From contig CM049312.1 in NCBI GenBank assembly GCA_026874595.1, positions 47,865,429-47,929,428 on the forward strand: 64,000 nucleotides of DNA. The letters run 5' to 3'. The notes under the pieces were generated by a model that was not told the DNA's origin, ran no database searches, and worked only from the letters and a program-made list of their open reading frames with translations. The DNA comes from Sipunculus nudus (lineage: Eukaryota; Annelida; Sipuncula; Golfingiida; Sipunculidae). Below, piece by piece: positions 60,551-64,000 of the stretch; the first letter of the stretch is position 1; every line of letters begins with the position of its first letter. The translations under genes were made by a program, and so were the position numbers.

Positions 60551-60934
60551 TATTCCATTTTGGCGATCCCTCTAATTTCTCGACCCCAAAAAATATTTTG
60601 AAAGCATAATTTCTAAAATGACTCTAATTTTGCGACTGCCGACGATGTTTTCTGTCGACCATGTTAAGGTGAAATGCCTCCGTCTCACGCGGGCACCGCA
60701 TTTTGTATCTGCCTAGATTCTTATTACACTGAGCTTCCATATCAAATTAGAGCATGTTTGCAATAAAAATGTCTGAAGATACAAAGTTGCATTTTTCATA
60801 ATATATAAACATGATTAAGCGTTCAAGTTCCAAATGGATGTCCGTGACGAACGTGCCCCATGTGCAATTTATGCGGGATATTTATAACACTAATATTTAC
60901 AACATAAAGTGAAGTATGCGGGATGGAACAACTG
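60551..60934. other. Low-copy segment, GC-richer than surroundings
   Basis: Contains CpG-bearing sequence (CTCGACC, GCGACTGCCGACG, CGTCTCACGCGGGCACCGC). It may be the left part of the pogo-like element, but I could not identify its terminal inverted repeat. Confidence 0.35.
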
Positions 60935-61006
60935 TGACATCGTTAGAACGATCGTCTTAGTTAAGCTCGAATGACCCGGGTTAGCTTTTGGATGGGTGAC
61001 CGCCCG
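60935..61006 (+). ncRNA. 5S rRNA-like fragment (pol III promoter region)
   Basis: The stretch GAACGATCGTCT...TTAAGCTCG...GGGTTAGC and TTGGATGGGTGACCGCC follows the order of eukaryotic 5S rRNA from its A box (AAGCTAAGC) to its C box (TTGGATGGGAGACCGCC) with similar spacing. Only about 70 of 120 nt are recognisable and there is no obvious T-run terminator just after it. It is more likely a 5S-derived SINE head or 5S pseudogene than a working gene. Confidence 0.55.
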
Positions 61007-61515
61007 TACAAAACAGGGTTTGATCGAGGGCACGGGAGCAAGGACCATTATTGGTCATTTATAATTTAACGCGCTTTTAGATTATTGTCAGTTAATTTCG
61101 ATAAATAATTCTTAATAATGTAAATAAAGTCATTGGTCATATTATTTTATTCACATCTTACCTGCTACGCCTGGATCAATTAGCCGTGCCGGAGCTTCAT
61201 ATACGCTGCCTGAACACGAGGTGTGATAACCAATGCTTATGGAAGTCTTGTTCAAACAGATTTTAACGGGCTTTGATTTTGTAATTAGGGGCCGAAGCCC
61301 GTGCTTGGTTAATGAAGCCAAACAAAAAGTCTGGTATTGCACGGTTGTCGTCATAACATGTAATCTAATGATTGCTACTCCCTACCCATCATCTACTCAG
61401 AGAACAGCCTCATGGCCACCTGCAAGCACAATTAAAAGAAACCTCCCTACTCCCGATAACTGAACAAGTCTACTCAAAGCTGCTCACATGAGTTTAAGCT
61501 GCAGTAATGAAAATG
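61007..61515. other. Spacer between 5S-like fragment and transposase promoter
   Basis: Not one of the B-G repeats. Short ORFs on both strands are unsupported. Possibly part of the pogo-like element. Confidence 0.35.
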
Positions 61516-61523
61516 TATATAAA
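61516..61523 (+). promoter_or_regulatory. TATA box of pogo-like transposase gene
   Basis: TATATAAA lies 36-43 bp upstream of the first ATG (61559), which places transcription start within about 15 bp of the ATG, near AACATTCACC. A very short leader like this is usual for compact DNA transposons. Confidence 0.55.
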
Positions 61524-61558
61524 TGGTTGCCACAGGCAATGTTCAACATTCACCACTC

Positions 61559-61627
61559 ATGATGACCACGATACGAGACTTTTTCCGACCTCTGCCTCCT
61601 GGGGAAGACAACTTTCCTAAGCTTCAG
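61559..61627 (+). pseudogene. Pogo/Tigger-like transposase, exon 1
   Basis: ATG ATG opens a 23-codon exon (MMTTIRDFFRPLPPGEDN...) ending CTTCAG|GTAAAT. The intron 61628-62083 ends TTTTTTTGTGCAG, and exon 2 continues in phase 0. The N-terminal I-x-x-F-F resembles a PCNA-interacting (PIP) box lacking the usual Gln; PCNA binding is documented for some pogo-family transposases. The start choice rests on the TATA box and splice phase. Confidence 0.6.
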
Positions 61628-61799
61628 GTAAATGCTAATACGTTCATGTAATTCTGTGTAGCACATTTGTAAAATATTTTCTTTAAATTGTAAATACAGT
61701 TTGCTTATTCAAACATCTTTATCTTCATATATCGAAGTTATATAATTACGGTGAATGTTTGACCTTGATTAACCGATAATGCAGCAATTAATTATTTTT

Positions 61800-62010
61800 G
61801 AGGTATTTATATAGTGAGAGAGAGAGAGAAAGAGAGAGACAGAAAAGAAAGAAAGATTAATAATATAGTATATACCTAGGTTTATATAAAATCGCTGGGT
61901 GTATAATGTATTTAATATGTGTTATTGAGAGAGAGAGACAGAAAGAAAAATGAAGGAAGGAGAGCATATATGTTTGTGTGTGTGTGAGAGAGAGAATATA
62001 TGCTTGTGTG
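61800..62010. repeat. GA/GT microsatellites in transposase intron
   Basis: (GA)n runs at about 61815-61850, 61925-61940 and 61986-61996, with GTGTGT next to the last. Followed by TATA/TGTA-rich sequence up to the acceptor. Confidence 0.9.
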
Positions 62011-62083
62011 TGTATATAATATATGTATGGTGTATATAATATGTGTATATGTATAGCAATGAAAATATGTTTTTTTTGTGCAG

Positions 62084-63178
62084 GAACCTTCTACACTGTG
62101 TTCGCCAAACAGACCACGCCCTACCAAGTGTCCAGTGGGAAGACCACGCAAGACACCTTATGATAGGCCAAGCATGCCTAAGTCGCAGGACACGCCAGAT
62201 AACAATGAGATGGTGACAGTACCAGTGCTACATACAGCCGCAACCGCAAGTAAACATGCAAAGTGTCAACAGTATACGCTTAAGGAAAAACAGTAAATGA
62301 GGCCAAATTATACGGCGTTCGTCCTACGGCTGCACGACTCAGCATCAAGCCAAGCACCCTATTTACGTGGATCAAGGCCGGCCTTGATGATTGTTCCGTG
62401 CAGAGATCAGTATCAGGATGTGTACAGGGTGCCGGGCGGAAGGTATCATACGGCGAAGATTTGGATAACCAGATAGCTGCGTGGGTGCTCGTGCAATGGG
62501 ATCTTCAGTTGCTGGTGACGTCTGAGATGTTGTGCGCATACGCGAAAAGAATCATACAGGAAAAGGATCCTAAATTCGCTGCGTCACGAGGCTGGCTGCA
62601 GAAGTTTATGCGACGCCATGAACTAACATTTTGCGCGCGTACATCCATCACCCAAAAGCTGCCTGATGAGTTGGAGGATAAAATAGGCAGTGTTCATCAG
62701 TTTGTAGATACCCTACGGAGAGAAGAAGAAATTGAGGATGATATGATCCTAAATATGGATGAGACGCCAGCATATTTCAACGTGGTACCGGGGAAAACAA
62801 TCAGTGAAGCGGGAGCCAAGCAAGTACAGTTGCGGAGAAACGCCACATCACTGTTGTCTTGACAGTGACGGCAAGCGGCACGATGCTGCCACCAATGGTC
62901 ATATTCAAGGGCAAACGGCAGCCGAAACTTGACTCGCCAAAAGGATTTGTAATTTGCGTACAAGAAAAAGCGTGGATGGATCAAGAGCTTATGGACATTC
63001 AAGAGAAGCAACATTGCACTTGCGGTGATTCCCGGAGGATGCACCTCCAAAATACAGCCCCTTGATGTGTCCATTAACAGGCCATTCAAGGCATCTCTGA
63101 GGAAACAGTGGTGTGATTTTACCATGAACAGTGTGGATGAAGGAGGACTGAATTCCGACAGAATCAAATCAGGAATAT
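62084..63178 (+). pseudogene. Pogo/Tigger-like DDE transposase, exon 2, broken
   Basis: In order: an AT-hook (CPVGRPRKTP, about 62128-62157); a helix-turn-helix (VNEAKLYGVRPTAARLSI, about 62293-62346); a CENP-B/Tc5-like second HTH (about 62440-62640, WLQKFMRRHEL); then the DDE_1 catalytic core with NMDET (first Asp, codon 62758-62760), TVTASGTMLPP, VIFKGK, and AVIPGGCTSKIQPLDV (third Asp, 63064-63066). This order fits pogo-family (Tc1/mariner superfamily) enzymes close to the POGK-type group. Three lesions are visible: a one-base frameshift in the A run 62286-62290, another near 62840, and a deletion at about 62995-63003 that removes roughly 60-70 codons with the second catalytic Asp and changes frame. 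The reading ends in a neighbouring D repeat. It is therefore inactive. Confidence 0.82.
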
Positions 63179-64000
63179 AACTTTATTCAATCAAGATTCA
63201 ATTGTTTACCCAAAATTAGATCTGAATTTTGCAAATTTTTCAAGTTATTAGCATAAATAAAGAATCAATACCTTAAATTTTGTCCAACTTTGGCAATGGC
63301 ACATTTTTTCCCTGTAAGTACTGTTGATTTAATTTTCACAGCATATATACATAAGGATTTAATCTTTTAACATCTGAAATTTCAAAGGAATTGATTTTAA
63401 AGAGTAGATTTTATTCAAGTTTTCATACACCATGTCAAGTGTTGTTTACATCTAGCCCACCTAGTAGTACAGCCTTCACTTGCATTATGTAACCCACCCC
63501 AGGCAGCTTGCCTTGGCTCAGCTTTGCCACTACCAGCAGGCTTCCCCTCTGCACTGCACTCCCCCCCCCCCCCCCCCCCCCCCGATGGTGCATAAACTAG
63601 ATGAATGTTATTATTTTCTGTATTTGATTCATTCTTATTCTAGGCTATGCTACATTTTAGATTTTGTATTGTACCACCAGGGTTACAATGATTAAAGTGC
63701 ACATTTAATTGTGTCCACAAAGTGGTGTATTGCTATGAAAGTGTGGATGTTCATCAGATAAGTAATTCCTCACTTCAGAAGAGTAAAAACTTCACCAGGT
63801 GTGATATTGACTATTAATTCCAGTAATAAATTAAAGCTGAGATAGTAATTTGCACAATGATATTGTTTGTCCCTCATTCAACCAACAGTGTGTATACTTT
63901 ATTTGAAAAGATGTTTTATTTTATCAAATTTACTGAATCTTTTATTTTATCTTGGTGAATGAAATTAAGCATGTACTGAATTCTCCAATGTGCAAAACTT
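63168..64000 (+). mobile_element. D-family fragment truncating the pogo element
   Basis: From CAGGAATATAACTTTATT the sequence is D interior (compare 46524 and 37648), including poly(C) at 63560-63583 and a tail like 28790-29160. It replaces the transposon's 3' end and right inverted repeat and continues past the window edge. Confidence 0.8.

Noticed and set aside
62697-63167. 156-codon ORF on the minus strand
   Set aside because: It is antisense to the pogo-like transposase, whose motifs are on the plus strand.
1-64000. tRNA genes
   Set aside because: I found no sequence with convincing A and B boxes plus a foldable cloverleaf; a tRNAscan run would settle this.

Overview
This window looks like an intron-rich, repeat-saturated animal nuclear genome, most likely a bivalve mollusc. 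That assignment is an inference. It rests on dense dispersed repeats that start TTTTTAGC and end CTTGTT or CTAGTT, carry strings of CCGTCCGTC near the left end and have tandem core repeats inside, an architecture I associate with bivalve 'pearl'/HINE-type elements. There are no operons, no long ORFs and no prokaryotic signals. Almost all short ORFs here are accidental.

Host gene. Two short exons on the + strand, 2570-2684 and 33927-34022, read in compatible phase and match adjoining parts of HEATR6 (HEAT-repeat protein 6). They are separated by an intron of about 31.2 kb built almost wholly of nested mobile elements. I could not find the preceding or following exons, so the rest of the window (34023-64000) is probably the next intron or intergenic DNA.

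Mobile DNA. Five related-looking families fill the window. I call them B (TTTTTAGCGAACCTGTG ... CACAGGTTCGC + hairpin + CTTGTT), D (TTTTTAGCTCAGCTGA ... TCAGCTGAGC + hairpin + CTTGTT), E (TTTTTATGCCCC ... GGGGCAT + hairpin + CTAGTT), F and G. All have short asymmetric terminal inverted repeats, a small 3' hairpin, T-rich insertion points and tandem core repeats, which fits non-autonomous Helentron-like (rolling-circle) elements. They are inserted inside one another up to four levels deep (B at 15764-27749 contains D, which contains E and another B; that E contains F). Related empty sites elsewhere in the window show several insertions precisely.

Other elements: a 289-bp satellite rich in nuclear-receptor-like half-sites (1-1490); a fossil LINE reverse transcriptase (1812-2170, - strand); a 3.79-kb recent tandem duplication (3703-11275); two solo-LTR-like insertions with target-site duplications (675 bp, present twice through the duplication, and 1132 bp); a hAT-type MITE with a perfect 8-bp TSD (14072-14484); a set of CTAG-centred palindromes at 28/21-bp spacing (31186-31431); a 5S rRNA-like fragment (60935-61006); and a decayed pogo/Tigger-like transposase gene with TATA box, one intron, AT-hook, HTH and two of three catalytic Asp (61516-63178). 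The window ends in a D-family fragment.

No autonomous Rep/helicase that could mobilise the B-G families is visible here, so they would depend on an enzyme encoded elsewhere.
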